Below are positions 54,607 through 64,000 of a stretch of 64,000 bases of DNA, one piece after another (within the stretch, counting starts at the first letter, position 1; each line of letters starts with the position of its first letter). The position numbers were made by a program, and so were the translations under genes. This DNA is from Zygaena filipendulae (lineage: Eukaryota; Arthropoda; Insecta; Lepidoptera; Zygaenidae), in contig OU015651.1 of assembly GCA_907165275.2 (NCBI GenBank), forward strand, positions 3,990,501-4,054,500, read 5' to 3'. Under the pieces are notes generated by a model that was given only the letters and a program-made list of their open reading frames with translations, had not been told where the DNA came from and ran no database searches.

Positions 54607-54750
54607 ATGTCTACTCAGTTCAACAACTTTTTAATGGATCAAGAAAAGTTTGACTCTGATAAACTATCAAGTGATGACTTGCCCTCCAATTATATTATTT
54701 TCATGTTCAAACATAGATTCTCCTCTACACAGCATGTAATAAACATGTGA
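54607..54750 (+). CDS. Small ORF upstream of ZZZ3, uncertain
   Basis: 47 codons, MSTQFNNFLMDQEKFDSDKL then SSDDLPSNYIIF and so on to TGA. The acidic, Asp/Ser-rich composition resembles the ZZZ3 N-terminus (SDSEFSFETD). It could be an upstream ORF in the leader, a relic exon or chance. The start codon overlaps the Helitron boundary, so translation from it would postdate that insertion. Confidence 0.25.
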   Translation: MSTQFNNFLMDQEKFDSDKLSSDDLPSNYIIFMFKHRFSSTQHVINM

Positions 54751-54932
54751 ACTTTAATTGATTCAGTGGAACTGCAGTTCATGTTCAACAGGTACACAAC
54801 ATGGTATGAAGATTCTGGTAGTTGGCTCAGTATCTATTTAACTGAGGGAACTAAACTGATTGATGATTCTTGTTTCAGTTTTGTTGATCAACTATAATAA
54901 TCAGTCAGTTAAAGATTTGTGTTATCACAAGG

Positions 54933-55931
54933 ATGTTTAAAAGTATCTCACTTTCAGCTTCGGATTCAAGAATGGAGGGATTAGATTCTGAAAATCCAGA
55001 TTCAGACAGTGAATTTTCATTTGAGACAGATCACCTGGCACTTCGAGGTAACAAGGATTACTGTGAGCTATTAAAGTATATTGTCAAACTTGAAGCACAG
55101 AAGGTAAACTGTTTAAAGGATATTGAAGATCTGTCTTACACAAAAAATAAAGCTTTAGATGAGCCCTTGCAGTTTCTTAAGGACTTACAGGAAAGCAAAT
55201 TAAATTTTCCTCAACGGCAAACAATAGCTGATATGCCAAACATAGATTGGAGTCAATATGGAATTGATACAAGTCTAGAGAATGAGGATCTTAAAAAGAC
55301 CAACAATGATGAATTTGAGTCTACTACTTTAGTGAGAGGTCGTAAATTCACTGATAACAAACCTGACACCTTTAACCAGAAGTGGTCTTGTGAGGAGCAA
55401 ACACGACTCGTAGAACTGCTTGAAATTTATCCTGAAGAGCCAATTGAAGCTAGGCGGTATAAAAAAATTGCAGAAGCACTAGGAACAAGGACACCACTCC
55501 AAGTAATGAGTAGGATACAAAAATATTTTGCTCAGTTAGCGAAAGCTGGATTCCCTATACCTGGCAAAGCACCAAAAGGAGTACTGAGAAGGAAAAATAA
55601 ATCTGTATTGTATAAAAAATCAACATTCTTCCCTCAGCTTCATGTACCAGTTAAGATGGATGATCCATATGACACAAGTGAAATTCATGCCAGCCCATCT
55701 ACATTGGAAGCTGAAAGTAGTGAAGAATCTATGCTACAATTGTTAAAAGCAGCACAAAACCAGAAATATCTGGATGAAACATGGCCAGTTTACCAAACAA
55801 AAACAAGGTGTGTTGGCTGCCAACAGATAGGGTTTCTTGGTGCTAGATGGACTGATAATGCTGGTACTGATTATTGCACTGATTGTGTGGTGAAGCTTCT
55901 ACCTCCAGAAAAATTAATACCTATTCGATAG
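54933..55931 (+). CDS. ZZZ3: ZZZ3/Atac1-type subunit of the ATAC complex
   Basis: 332-residue, single-exon nuclear protein, a subunit of the Ada2a-containing (ATAC) histone acetyltransferase complex. The acidic Ser/Asp-rich N-terminus is followed by a helical segment (about 48-90, KLEAQKVNCLKDIEDL), a conserved linker (PNIDWSQYG) and a SANT/Myb domain (about 150-205: KWSCEEQTRLVELLEIYPEE, RRYKKIAEALGTRT, QVMSRIQKYF), with the family extension KAGFPIPG after it. The C-terminus has CxxC at 293/296 and 315/318, the first half of a ZZ zinc finger; the second Cys/His pairs are absent because the protein ends 14 residues later. Vertebrate ZZZ3 is much longer and has a complete ZZ. Start at the first ATG; M14 at 54972 is an alternative. 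Confidence 0.9.
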   Translation: MFKSISLSASDSRMEGLDSENPDSDSEFSFETDHLALRGNKDYCELLKYIVKLEAQKVNCLKDIEDLSYTKNKALDEPLQFLKDLQESKLNFPQRQTIADMPNIDWSQYGIDTSLENEDLKKTNNDEFESTTLVRGRKFTDNKPDTFNQKWSCEEQTRLVELLEIYPEEPIEARRYKKIAEALGTRTPLQVMSRIQKYFAQLAKAGFPIPGKAPKGVLRRKNKSVLYKKSTFFPQLHVPVKMDDPYDTSEIHASPSTLEAESSEESMLQLLKAAQNQKYLDETWPVYQTKTRCVGCQQIGFLGARWTDNAGTDYCTDCVVKLLPPEKLIPIR

Positions 55932-56900
55932 CTGTTTTCATATTAATAATTTATTAAATAATTAATTGCAATTCCAAGTGACTTGTTTAATTTTTACATT
56001 TTTTTAGATCTTTAAGCACTTATTAGATAATATTAATAACCTTAACCACAAATCATTAACACTGGTTCATTACAAATAGACTTAGAATTTTTTATATTTA
56101 TTGTAAATTATTATTGGGAACGAGATAACTAGTCGGTTTTCTGTGAGCGTCGCGACGACAGTGGGGCAAGCGCGCGAGTGATGAGAGCCAACGGGCCGGA
56201 ACAGTGAACACGGGCCTCTCATCTATTGTATGGTGTACCCTACATCCGAGCTACATAATATCTAGATAACTAGGTGGCCGTGGAGATTGGAGGGTGCGCT
56301 CTAAAAGCAAATACTTATTAGTTTTTTTTTATCATTCATCTAGTGTTCGCAGCCAGTGCTTCTATTTTGTATGTTCGCAATTTTTTCTGTAACTACCCGA
56401 CCGATGACGATAAACCCGACCGATAAAGGTCAGTATACATCTACACTGTTATTATGAAAAGGTAAAAGTATGTTTGAAAGTTTCGAGGCTAATCTCTAAA
56501 TAAGAAGCTACTACCACCGTAGCTTGAGTTACAAAGAATTAAGACAAGATACAAGATAGATACATTTTTTCTTAACTTGTACGAGAAAAATCTATAATAG
56601 ACTTCCATTATAGATTTTTCTCGTACAAGCAAAGAAATAATGTATTGTGTGCCCTCAGACGACGTGCCCTATTATATACGACTTATACGAGCCGGTTTGT
56701 CCCGGCGCGCGGCGGCGGCGCGGTGCAGGCAAAGAAAAAGTGCGTGGTGTAGGAACTTACATTATTTTGTCTAATTTTCTAATATTAGGTGTCATCGTTT
56801 TGCTAGGTACGTCATGCTCCTACCTACTTACCTAAATCCATTTTTGTTTTGATCCACTGAAAAATAATATTCATTGGGTTACATAAATAGAAAAAAAATA
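55932..56900. other. 3-prime flank of ZZZ3 and intergenic DNA
   Basis: ATTAAA near 55954 may serve as the polyadenylation signal. GC-rich patches at 56140-56230 and 56690-56740 carry no supportable gene. Confidence 0.45.
56576..56629. repeat. Perfect 23-bp inverted repeat
   Basis: 56576-56598 and 56607-56629 are exact reverse complements (CTTGTACGAGAAAAATC...), loop 8 nt. There is no sign of a surrounding element. Confidence 0.85.
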
Positions 56901-56904
56901 TTTA

Positions 56905-56999
56905 TGGTTTCACCCGCTTTAATTTCAGGATTGGGAATTTAACATCTGTGGGGTCTTATTCCAATATTGTGTGTAAGTGAAACCGTAGGGAACAGCTAG
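56905..56999. mobile_element. Helitron-like end fragments
   Basis: A minus-oriented hairpin remnant ('tatggtttcacccgctttaa') and a plus-oriented end finishing 'aacagCTAG' at 56996-56999, directly preceding the pair below. Confidence 0.5.
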
Positions 57000-57000
57000 T

Positions 57001-57394
57001 ACTATAATAATAAGAGTAGAATCCGCGTACCTATCGTCACGCTAATCTCCAGAACTATACTGAACGGATTATCATGCGGTTTTCAGGTTAAGATAACATA
57101 AATGTTATGTATGGACTTTGTTTCATTTAAACCGGATGTCGAAAAAGTTGTCAAAAAAACGATTCACGCGGGTGAAACCGCGGGGTGCAGCTAGTCTATA
57201 TACCTAGCTACTATAGTAATAGAGTAGAATCCGCGTGTCTGTTCACGCTAACCTCTGGAACTACTGAACGGATTATCATGCGGTTTTTAGATAAGCTTAG
57301 CTTGGAGTACAATAGGTACAGGCTTTTTGGTTCAATCAAATCGGATTTCGGAAAAAAAAGTATTCGCGCGGGTGAAATCGTGGGGCACAGCAAG
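57001..57394 (+). mobile_element. Head-to-tail pair of Helitron-like elements
   Basis: Unit 1 (57001-57194) ends CTAG and unit 2 (57195-57394) ends CAAG. Both share 'agtagaatccgcgt', 'actgaacggattatcatgcg' and the hairpin 'cgcgggtgaaaccgcgg'. Same subfamily as 58334 and 13450. Confidence 0.75.
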
Positions 57395-57514
57395 TGGATC
57401 ATAAATAGGTACCTATAAACCATCAACACGTTGGCCTACAGTGCCAATGTTTTTTGAGGAGCCGTCGACACAGCTCATTTGTGATGCCAAATAAAGTTAT
57501 GTCTATGTCATTAT

Positions 57515-58310
57515 AATAATAATCATTTATTCAGAGGCATAAAAAACCCAATATACAAATAATAAAACGTTAATACGGTATAAAATAAACACAACAATTA
57601 TAATAAAACAAAAACCGGTAGCTACTTCCGATTCGAGTCGCAGTGAATTGAAAGCCAGAACCTGAAAATAGGATTGGAGACCCCCCCACACACAACCCGG
57701 AGTATAGAGTTTTCTGAGGCATGGAGCCGCCTCCAGAACGATGCCACACGCGCTCTAATAAGGGCGAAGAAATCGGGCACCTTAGCGTCAGCGAACATAC
57801 CCGATGCGCTGCACCATCGGGGCAGCCCCATTAGGATGCGGAACGCGTCATTGTACTGCACCCTCAAGGTGCTCATAGAACGCCGCCGAAAATTGGTCCA
57901 CAGTTGACAGGTGTACAGACACCGACAGTAAGTACGCCTGCAATAACGTTAACTGGGCCGTCACACCTGCCAAAACTACGCGCGAGCATGTTGCACCTAA
58001 TCGATAGGGCCCTTCTTTCTCGTTCGATATCCGCATCATCCCTGCGATCGTCCGAAACAATATGACCCAAGTACTTAAAGCGCTGCACAACCCTGACCAC
58101 CGAGCCGCCCAAAACAACCTCAGGTACGCTCTCCGGTCCTCTTCCTGCTCTAAAAACGAGCATTTCAGTTTTCGATGCGTTATATTTCAGACTATGAGCG
58201 TTACCATAGCGCTCACAAACCGAAAGCAACTTTCTGAGTGCACTGATCGAGGGGCTGAGAAGCACCATGCCATCAGCATAACTCAAATTGTTAACACATG
58301 CCACCTATGT
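57515..58310 (-). pseudogene. 3-prime end of a different non-LTR retrotransposon
   Basis: Minus-strand remains of a reverse transcriptase C-terminus. It starts at the catalytic region, read as LSYADGMVLLSPS (the second D of YADD is G, so inactive), then KLLSVCERYG, YNASKTEMLVF, VQRFKYLGHIV and RARRALS-like thumb sequence. A small indel near 57920 shifts frame into QLWTNFRRRSM, VQYNDAFRILMGLPRWCSASGM and ARVASFWRRL. The 3-prime UTR ends in an ATT-rich tail near 57510. It belongs to a different lineage from the intact element at 30-35 kb. 5-prime truncated and dead. Confidence 0.85.
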
Positions 58311-58333
58311 GACAACATTATGAAGAGGGCCCA

Positions 58334-58538
58334 TTACATATTATAAAAAAAGACCTGCCCCGTGACTGTCTGTCTGTCTGTTCGCGATAAACTCAAAAAT
58401 TACTGAACGGATTTTCATGCGGTTTTCACCAATATATAGAGCGATTCATGAGGAAGGTTTATAGACGTATAGTTAATCCTGGAATTCCCGCGCGAATTCC
58501 AAAATTATCGCTGGTAAAACCGCGGGGGACATTTTAGT
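58334..58538 (+). mobile_element. Helitron-like element, 'gtctgtctgtctg' subfamily
   Basis: Body 'cgataaactcaaaaattact', 'attttcatgcggttttcacc', hairpin 'gctggtaaaaccgcggggga' and a TTAG end (58534-58537). Confidence 0.7.
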
Positions 58539-58611
58539 AACACATATTATCTAAATGTGACATAAATGATAGCCTATAAGTATCTACCTACATTCTACAA
58601 GTCATACAACT

Positions 58612-58775
58612 AGAGATGAGTTTTTGGTCAGCATTTACGAAAAATTTTAGTAAATATCTGATAGACGTCCATTATATCATATCCATGGGTTTTGGTCCGG
58701 CATTTACGGTCATTTTGAGTAAATGCCCGATAGACGTCCAATTCTTCCATTAACGCTGGACCAAAACCCATCTCT
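58612..58775. mobile_element. Candidate MITE with internal direct repeats
   Basis: Ends AGAGATGAGTTTTTGGTC and, inverted, AGAGATGGGTTTTGGTCC. Inside, 'gcatttacg' and 'gatagacgtcca' are each repeated about 67 bp apart. An isolated matching end ('catccatctctag') occurs at 59095-59104. Confidence 0.55.
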
Positions 58776-60397
58776 ACGTACAACACAACACAACAACATT
58801 TGAAATGGAGAGCCCTCAAAACGATTAATCTTGCAAAATGGTAGTAGTTACGCGTAGTTACTTGAATGGAACCTACCTTTACCTATGGCTAAGATACGCA
58901 TAAATCCTGTAGTAAGTTATCCAACCATCGTAAAACTGTTTAGGTGCCGTCATGGTTAAGCGAATTTACGGTCCATATTATTGTGTTGCTTGCTGCGCTG
59001 CGTAGTCAGGGTTAACATTGACCTATCCTCCGTAAGTGATAATCCACTGAGATTCACTTACTTGGGCGGACAGCAAGACCGAAACCACGAAACATCCATC
59101 TCTAGGTTTATACATGTTGCGATGAAACACGGATGATACGGGGATATACAGGTTGGAATTTTGTGACATGTCAGTAAGGGAGGTTGAAGGTTGAAGCCAT
59201 TTACAAATTTTGAAAAAATGTACAGTTAGCGAGAAATCTGCGATTTTCCAAAATATTTTTTATTAGCTTAATCAATCCTATCTCCGACAAGGATCGAAAG
59301 GCTCTATGGGACCAAGTTAGGTTAGGGTATCAGAAATATCACAAATCGAAAAAAACGTTTCCCATACATTTTGTTGAGGTAGGTACCTAATGAAAATTTT
59401 CTTATTTGAAAAAATACTGGCTGCCAAGAATGATCTCGGCAACAAAAAAAAATGGATAGAGTAGGTAGTTACTTTTATCCCGGAATTTCCGCAGGGTCTC
59501 CGAAATTAACGAGGGTAAAATGGCAGATATTATACTAAACTAGTTGTCCCGCGCGGTTTCACCCGCGATAATTTCGGAGTTCCTGCGGAATTTTTCCATA
59601 CAGTGGAGTGAGTGAGTGAAGTCCTTTCGCAAGGCACTGCACCACACATACTTAATACTTTTATTCACATTTATACGTGTTTGTTTTTGCTGAATAAGGT
59701 TTATTTTATCGTATCTTCTACAAACTTTGCCCCCCATTTCATCTCCTTAGGGGTAGAATTTTCAAAAATCCTTTCTTATCGGATGCCTACATCATACAAA
59801 GAACACACCCTTCAAGTTTCAGGTCTCTACGATCGATGACTGTATTATGTAGGTATAGGTATTGTCTGCTACAGGCTACAGCTGTAGAGCTGCGGTCACA
59901 CGTCTGCCACTCAATAGACATCTAATTTCCGTGTCGACCCAGACACTATAGTATAGACCCTAGACATACTTTTTTCATGTTCTCTACAAAGAGACAGCAC
60001 AGAGACTAACGAATACCTATCACGATGTTTTGTATATTATAGGATTAGTAGGAAAGAGGTACCTTAGTATCAAGATCCTTTTCAAGAATAGGTAGTGACC
60101 AAAATACATAGCTAAAACCTAAAACGACCATTTTTCTCTTTTGGAAGAAAAGAAAGTGGAACTAAAAATCCTTATAGTACAAGACCTTACTAATTACAAA
60201 AAAAAAACTATTTAATTGGTTAGATAATTTCGCCCGATGTAAAGCGACGATATGGATGATATGGATATTCTTGGATCTTCTTATTTTAATTGTGACTTGT
60301 GACTACTATGACCAAAATCACACCAAGGTAGGTCAGTACATACAAATCGTCTGGTTTCCTGTTCCATCTTAGAAAGTGTAGAAAGCCTTTAACTCAC
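58776..60397. other. Intergenic DNA with repeat ends
   Basis: Holds opposed Helitron-like fragments at 59458-59525 (plus) and 59540-59597 (minus, CTAG at 59540) and a retroelement end matching 3390-3458 at about 59676-59718. No gene supported. Confidence 0.5.
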
Positions 60398-60506
60398 TGT
60401 TGGTGATCCACGGTGAAGGCTCGTCGAGGGGGAGGGGCGAGGGCAACCGGCCACGCTGCCTGCACCAGTGACTCCCTAACAAACTGCTCCCAAGACGGTG
60501 ATGTTC
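60398..60506 (-). CDS. Internal exon of an unidentified minus-strand gene
   Basis: A 109-nt, GC-rich segment bounded on the minus strand by an acceptor (TATGTTGTTGCAG, 60507-60508) and a donor (ACA|GTGAGT, 60397). In the one frame open throughout it reads TSPSWEQFVRESLVQAAWPV then ALAPPPRRAFTVDHQ. Entry phase is 1 and exit phase 2, with partial codons at both ends. The base composition contrasts sharply with flanking AT-rich DNA, as expected for coding sequence. No family recognised. Flanking exons not found, and introns must be long. It lies convergently between the retroelement relic and the serpin gene. Confidence 0.5.
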
Positions 60507-60836
60507 CTGCAACAACATAGATAAGTATAGGTACGAGTACCTACATACGATTATGTTTTTATTCGAAAGAAGATCAAAAGTAGGTATACGTATATGTATA
60601 GGTATTACCTTTAAAAAATAATTTTGGGTTTTAAAGTGGCACAACAAAGAGTTCCTAAGAAAATCCCGAAATACCTACCTACATGTGATGTAAACCGCGG
60701 TGTTTCCCGCGTGGATCGCGCGCAAAGCCGCGAACTACCCGCAGGAGGTTGCAAAACTTATGTAGGTAGAAAAAGGAAACGTAGGTACCTACCTACCTAC
60801 TGACTACTGAAACGCTTATTATGCCCGCTCCACATT

Positions 60837-60944
60837 CGCCCGAGAATCTTGCGAGAAGGCGAGAAAACCACGAGAAACGGCGGAGAACATCGGCTCCACA
60901 CTCACGTTCTCGTGTACTCGCAAGTTCTCGCGTGAATGTGGAGC
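60837..60944. mobile_element. Short palindromic element, GCTCCACATTC ends
   Basis: Ends GCTCCACATTC (60837-60847) and GAATGTGGAGC (60934-60944) are perfect inverted repeats. The interior contains repeated 'gagaa' and 'ttctcg' words that extend the pairing. About 108 bp, non-coding MITE-like element. Confidence 0.65.
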
Positions 60945-60980
60945 AGGTTATCCAATTTTTAGAGAATCTAAAATTCTAAA

Positions 60981-61051
60981 TCAGTGATCACACTAGATAC
61001 ACTAAATTGTACCCTAAATCGATAGGGTACAATTTAGCGAGTGATCACTGA
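60981..61051. mobile_element. 71-bp inverted-repeat element
   Basis: Ends TCAGTGATCACT and AGTGATCACTGA, with an inner stem CTAAATTGTACCCT / AGGGTACAATTTAG around AATCGAT-type loop sequence. Almost wholly self-complementary. Confidence 0.65.
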
Positions 61052-61940
61052 TCACACTACATAGGTACCTACACATAACTACACACTACGTACCCTGAGC
61101 GCATTAGTCAAGAGAATTTTGTAATAGGTATTTTTTATGACTCATAACATCACACGTTTACAATAAGGAGAGTATACCTAGGTAGTTTACATATTATTAG
61201 ATAAATTATGGGAATTGTAAACGATTTAATAAGTCCCTACCTACTACCTAAAAACTAGGTATTTATTTTTAACTTATTGAAATAACCTCGCAGTTCAAAT
61301 ATTTAAAATACCTAGATAGGTAGGTTAGGTAGGTAGTTAGGTAAGTAAGTACCTACTTGTTTTAATACGATTGGGTGATTACGTAGTATCTCTGTAGTTT
61401 GTACTTTGTGGTGATTACGATTTACGACTTATCACTATTCACTAGGAATGCAATGTTAAAGTAGGTAGGTACCTACTACCTACAATTCACGCTACGTATA
61501 GTGTATACCCAGAGAGAAGGTAATCACTACGTTTTACGTATACCTACCTAGTAGTCAGAGGTAATCACTACGCTAGTAGTAGTACGATAAAAATATTCAT
61601 GTGGATAAGCAACTTACACAGCAAATCGATGCTCTATCAGATTAATAGCAACGCGTTGTATGGTAAGTGAAAATCATGTAAAAATTAAATTTTTTTATAT
61701 AAATTCTGTGTTGACTGACATGGCGCATGCGTTGAGTTGAGCCCGATCGGCTGCTTGCCGCTTGGTAAACAAAAATATAGCCTTCAAACCCAATATTATT
61801 CCACATAGCCAAACATAGAATAGGAAAAGGATGATGTCATCACTATACCATTTAGTTCAACGGGGCTGTGGCTTTATACTTGACGTGTTTGTTCTATTAC
61901 TTTTAAGCAATCCTTAATTTTTATAATATTTGTATTTCAG
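61052..61940. other. Upstream region of the serpin gene
   Basis: TAGG/CCTA-rich tracts (61310-61350, 61455-61480) and 'gagagaaggtaatcacta' repeats. The first serpin exon (start codon and signal peptide N-terminus) must lie here or further left, but I could not place it. Confidence 0.45.
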
Positions 61941-63532
61941 TTTTGATACTCTTGTTCACACCTATCACCAGTGGTATTGAAAATATGGATGCAAAAAAAC
62001 TATCTGCCTCTATTGCACAGTTTTCATGGAAGTTCTGTAATGTAAGGGATTAATAAGTTTTTTTTACAGTTCATTAAAACCACCCACTTTTATAAGTCAC
62101 TTTTATTCATAAATATTTTTTTATCTTATTTAAACAATAGCCACTTATGCTTAATTTTTTTTTTGTAGTGTTTGGTACTTAAAATTAATAATTAATTTAT
62201 TATTTAGGAACTACAAAAAGATAAGAGTGTGGTGTCATCACCACTTTCAGCTGAGTTTGTGCTTGCATTGCTGACTTTGGGGACTACTGAGCCTTCACAC
62301 TCTGAATTGCTCTCATCTCTTGGAATTTCTGATGATGATAGTGTGAGTATATTATTATTTCCAGAATGAAAGTGGATTACATATTTGATCTTTATTTCCA
62401 AGAAAATAAGAGCTTTATATGGTTAAGTGGGATAATGGTGTTAAGACAATAAAGTTATGTGTTAAATAACTGTCTGTAAGATCGTAAATATATAGCCTAT
62501 GTCCAATATCTTTTTTCAACACTATAGTTCATTTTATATTTTATTACCTACCTACTTATACTTAGTGCAGAGGGTTTTGTTTCATTGTTTTGTTGTTATT
62601 AAAAATTGTACAAGTACTTAATATCTACCAAAACATGGAATTATCACAATAGTGAGACCGAGATGTGAAATTTGGGATGTGTCAAGTAGTTTTGACCTAA
62701 GTTGTATACATATAAATCACACACCAAAATATAGTATAAACCCAATAACAGACACTTGTCCAGCCCAGATTAGGCAAATACTTGTAAGACAGAAATATGA
62801 AAATTTTAATATGACACAATTGTATATGTTGTTGTTGGACATTACCATAGACATTCTGATATCAATTTAATTATAGTCAAATAGTCATAATTAATATTCC
62901 CAGATTCGCTCAGCATTTAGTACAGTCTCATCCAAGATAAAATCTGTGAAAGGAGTCACATTGAATGTGGCCAACAAGGTGTACATAATGGATGGAGGTT
63001 ACGAGCTTCAAGATAAACTAAAAGAAGATGCTGAGAAAGTTTTTGATGCTGGATTGGAGAAGGTTGATTTTGGCAATGCAGCTGCAGCCTCAGATCTTAT
63101 CAATAAATGGGTGAGTTTGATATGCATTTGTGTTTGTACAGGCCTCATAAATGAAGTTCTGTAAAGAATATTCATATAACCTCTATGTAAGATCTAAAAC
63201 ATCCAAATATTGTTATGGTTATCTAGTAATTTTTATGTTAAGATAAGAAAATCCTCAATTGACTTGATACAGTAATATTGAGAAGTTTAAGTTTACATTT
63301 CACTTTTTTGCTGTCAAATAAGATGGATTAGGATGAAGATAGATTAAGGAAATAGATGGATTCTTACAGTGCAGTCATTTCCGTTGAAAGTGCGCCAGGG
63401 CGCTAAGTTAATACAAAACATAAAATTCCACAGGTTGAAAGCAAAACCAACAACAAAATCAAGGATCTTCTCTCAGCAGACTCATTCAACTCTGACACTA
63501 GACTGGTTCTTGTTAACGCTCTCTATTTTAAG
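61941..63532 (+). CDS. Secreted serpin (serpin-1-like), 5-prime partial and 3-prime partial
   Basis: Serine protease inhibitor, probably secreted into hemolymph. Exons: 61941-62041 (enters in phase 1; LILLFTPITSGIENMD, the hydrophobic end of a signal peptide, then AKKLSASIAQFSWKF), 62208-62342 (VVSSPLSAEFVLALLTLG), 62904-63110 (VANKVYIMDGGYELQ, LEKVDFG, NKW) and 63434-63532 (TNNKIKDLL, LVLVNALYFK, strand 3A). The last three introns are phase 0 with GT-AG ends (GTAAGG, GTGAGT, GTGAGT) and 63533 opens with GTATGT. The reading frame joins cleanly across all exons. If the upstream exon is absent, ATG 61985 could start a cytosolic form. The shutter, gate and reactive-centre loop exons are beyond the window, so target protease and inhibitory status cannot be judged. 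Confidence 0.9.
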
Positions 63533-63569
63533 GTATGTAGAAGTTATAGGAATGATAATTTTCCATATC

Positions 63570-63705
63570 AGCTGGGGTCTGTGGTTTCGCCCGCATGCAC
63601 GCACACGCACACGCACACGCACACGCACACGCACACGCACACGCACACGCACACGCACACGCACACGCACACGCACAAGCACACGCACAAGCACACGCAC
63701 GCGCA

Positions 63706-63743
<38 letters not shown>

Positions 63744-63768
63744 CGCAATATGCATGCATGCATGCATA
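63570..63768 (+). repeat. Compound microsatellite in a Helitron-like 3-prime end
   Basis: In the serpin intron, 'cagctggggtctgtggtttc' + 'gcccgc' (63570-63595) is a minus-oriented Helitron terminal region that runs straight into (GCACAC)n (about 63597-63704, with two 'aag' interruptions), (CA)n, (GA)n and (TGCA)n. Dipeptide-repeat frames over it on both strands are artefacts. Confidence 0.8.
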
Positions 63769-64000
63769 AGTAAAAGTGGTATGGTATAGTGTTGTATCTA
63801 TTCATGTATAATAGTACTGCTGTTTGATTTGGGGCTTTGTATTCTGACTCGGTGTCAGCACATTGTGATGGTATTTTTTTATGTCTTTAGTTTACAGAAT
63901 GTAAGTCCGTAATTGGCAGTGAGTGATGTATAAAAGTACTGTTAATTAGTTTTTAAGTGCTGCGGATTAAAGTAAATAAAGAAATAAATAGATATAGATA

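Larger units (their letters stand above)
54330..54932. promoter_or_regulatory. Shared divergent promoter region
   Basis: 603 bp between two outward-facing start codons, so a bidirectional promoter is likely. A Helitron-like copy (54423-54606) occupies the left part. Initiator-like TCAGT/TCAGTT words occur near 54875-54910. A possible 5-prime UTR intron for the plus gene runs from CAACAG|GTACAC (54792) to TTGTTTCAG (54879). Confidence 0.45.

Noticed and set aside
56576..56629. Rho-independent-type terminator
   Set aside because: This is a eukaryotic window and no gene ends beside the inverted repeat.
63369..63805. His/Thr, Arg/Thr, Ala/His or Cys/Val dipeptide-repeat proteins
   Set aside because: All are translations of the GCACAC/CA/GA microsatellite inside a serpin intron. 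The plus frame also crosses the real serpin exon in the wrong phase.

Overview
This is a eukaryotic, AT-rich, repeat-dense nuclear window that looks like a ditrysian lepidopteran (moth or butterfly). The evidence is a secreted serpin with the insect serpin-1-like sequence and phase-0 introns, TAGGTACCTA-rich intergenic DNA, and dozens of copies of a Helitron-like repeat of the kind described in Lepidoptera as Lep1, plus tRNA-headed SINEs. The species cannot be named from the sequence. There are no operons, rRNA genes or CRISPR arrays.

Layout. About 0-30 kb is non-genic: Helitron-like copies (one array of three), several inverted-repeat MITE families, a perfect 237-bp foldback element, a 350-bp head-to-tail duplication, and a dead reverse-transcriptase fragment (27.1-27.8 kb). 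At 30.4-35.5 kb lies a nearly complete non-LTR retrotransposon with an open ORF1 (FP25K-like C-terminal domain, coiled coil) and an open ORF2 (APE endonuclease plus reverse transcriptase, all catalytic motifs present). From 35.5 to 54 kb the DNA is again mostly repeats: a common lepidopteran dispersed repeat, a SINE, two GC-rich islands of uncertain meaning, and a head-to-tail array of a second Helitron family whose 3-prime hairpin and CTAG end are textbook. A two-exon minus-strand gene model near 46.0-46.4 kb may be ENY2-like.

Host genes sit mainly at the right end. A single-exon gene at 54.9-55.9 kb encodes a ZZZ3/Atac1-type subunit of the ATAC histone acetyltransferase complex. A divergent first exon (54.33-54.18 kb, minus) starts about 600 bp away, so the two probably share a bidirectional promoter, into which a Helitron copy has inserted. 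A well-supported but unidentified minus-strand exon lies at 60.4-60.5 kb. From 61.94 kb to the window end runs the 5-prime half of a secreted serpin gene (four exons seen; reactive-centre loop outside the window).

No new enzymatic system is evident. The most interesting material is structural: independent head-to-tail Helitron arrays, a terminal hairpin with covarying bases, palindromes formed at Helitron sequences, a hAT-like MITE nested inside a Helitron copy, and an apparently intact retrotransposon with CA-rich spacers and a 3-prime UTR stem-loop.
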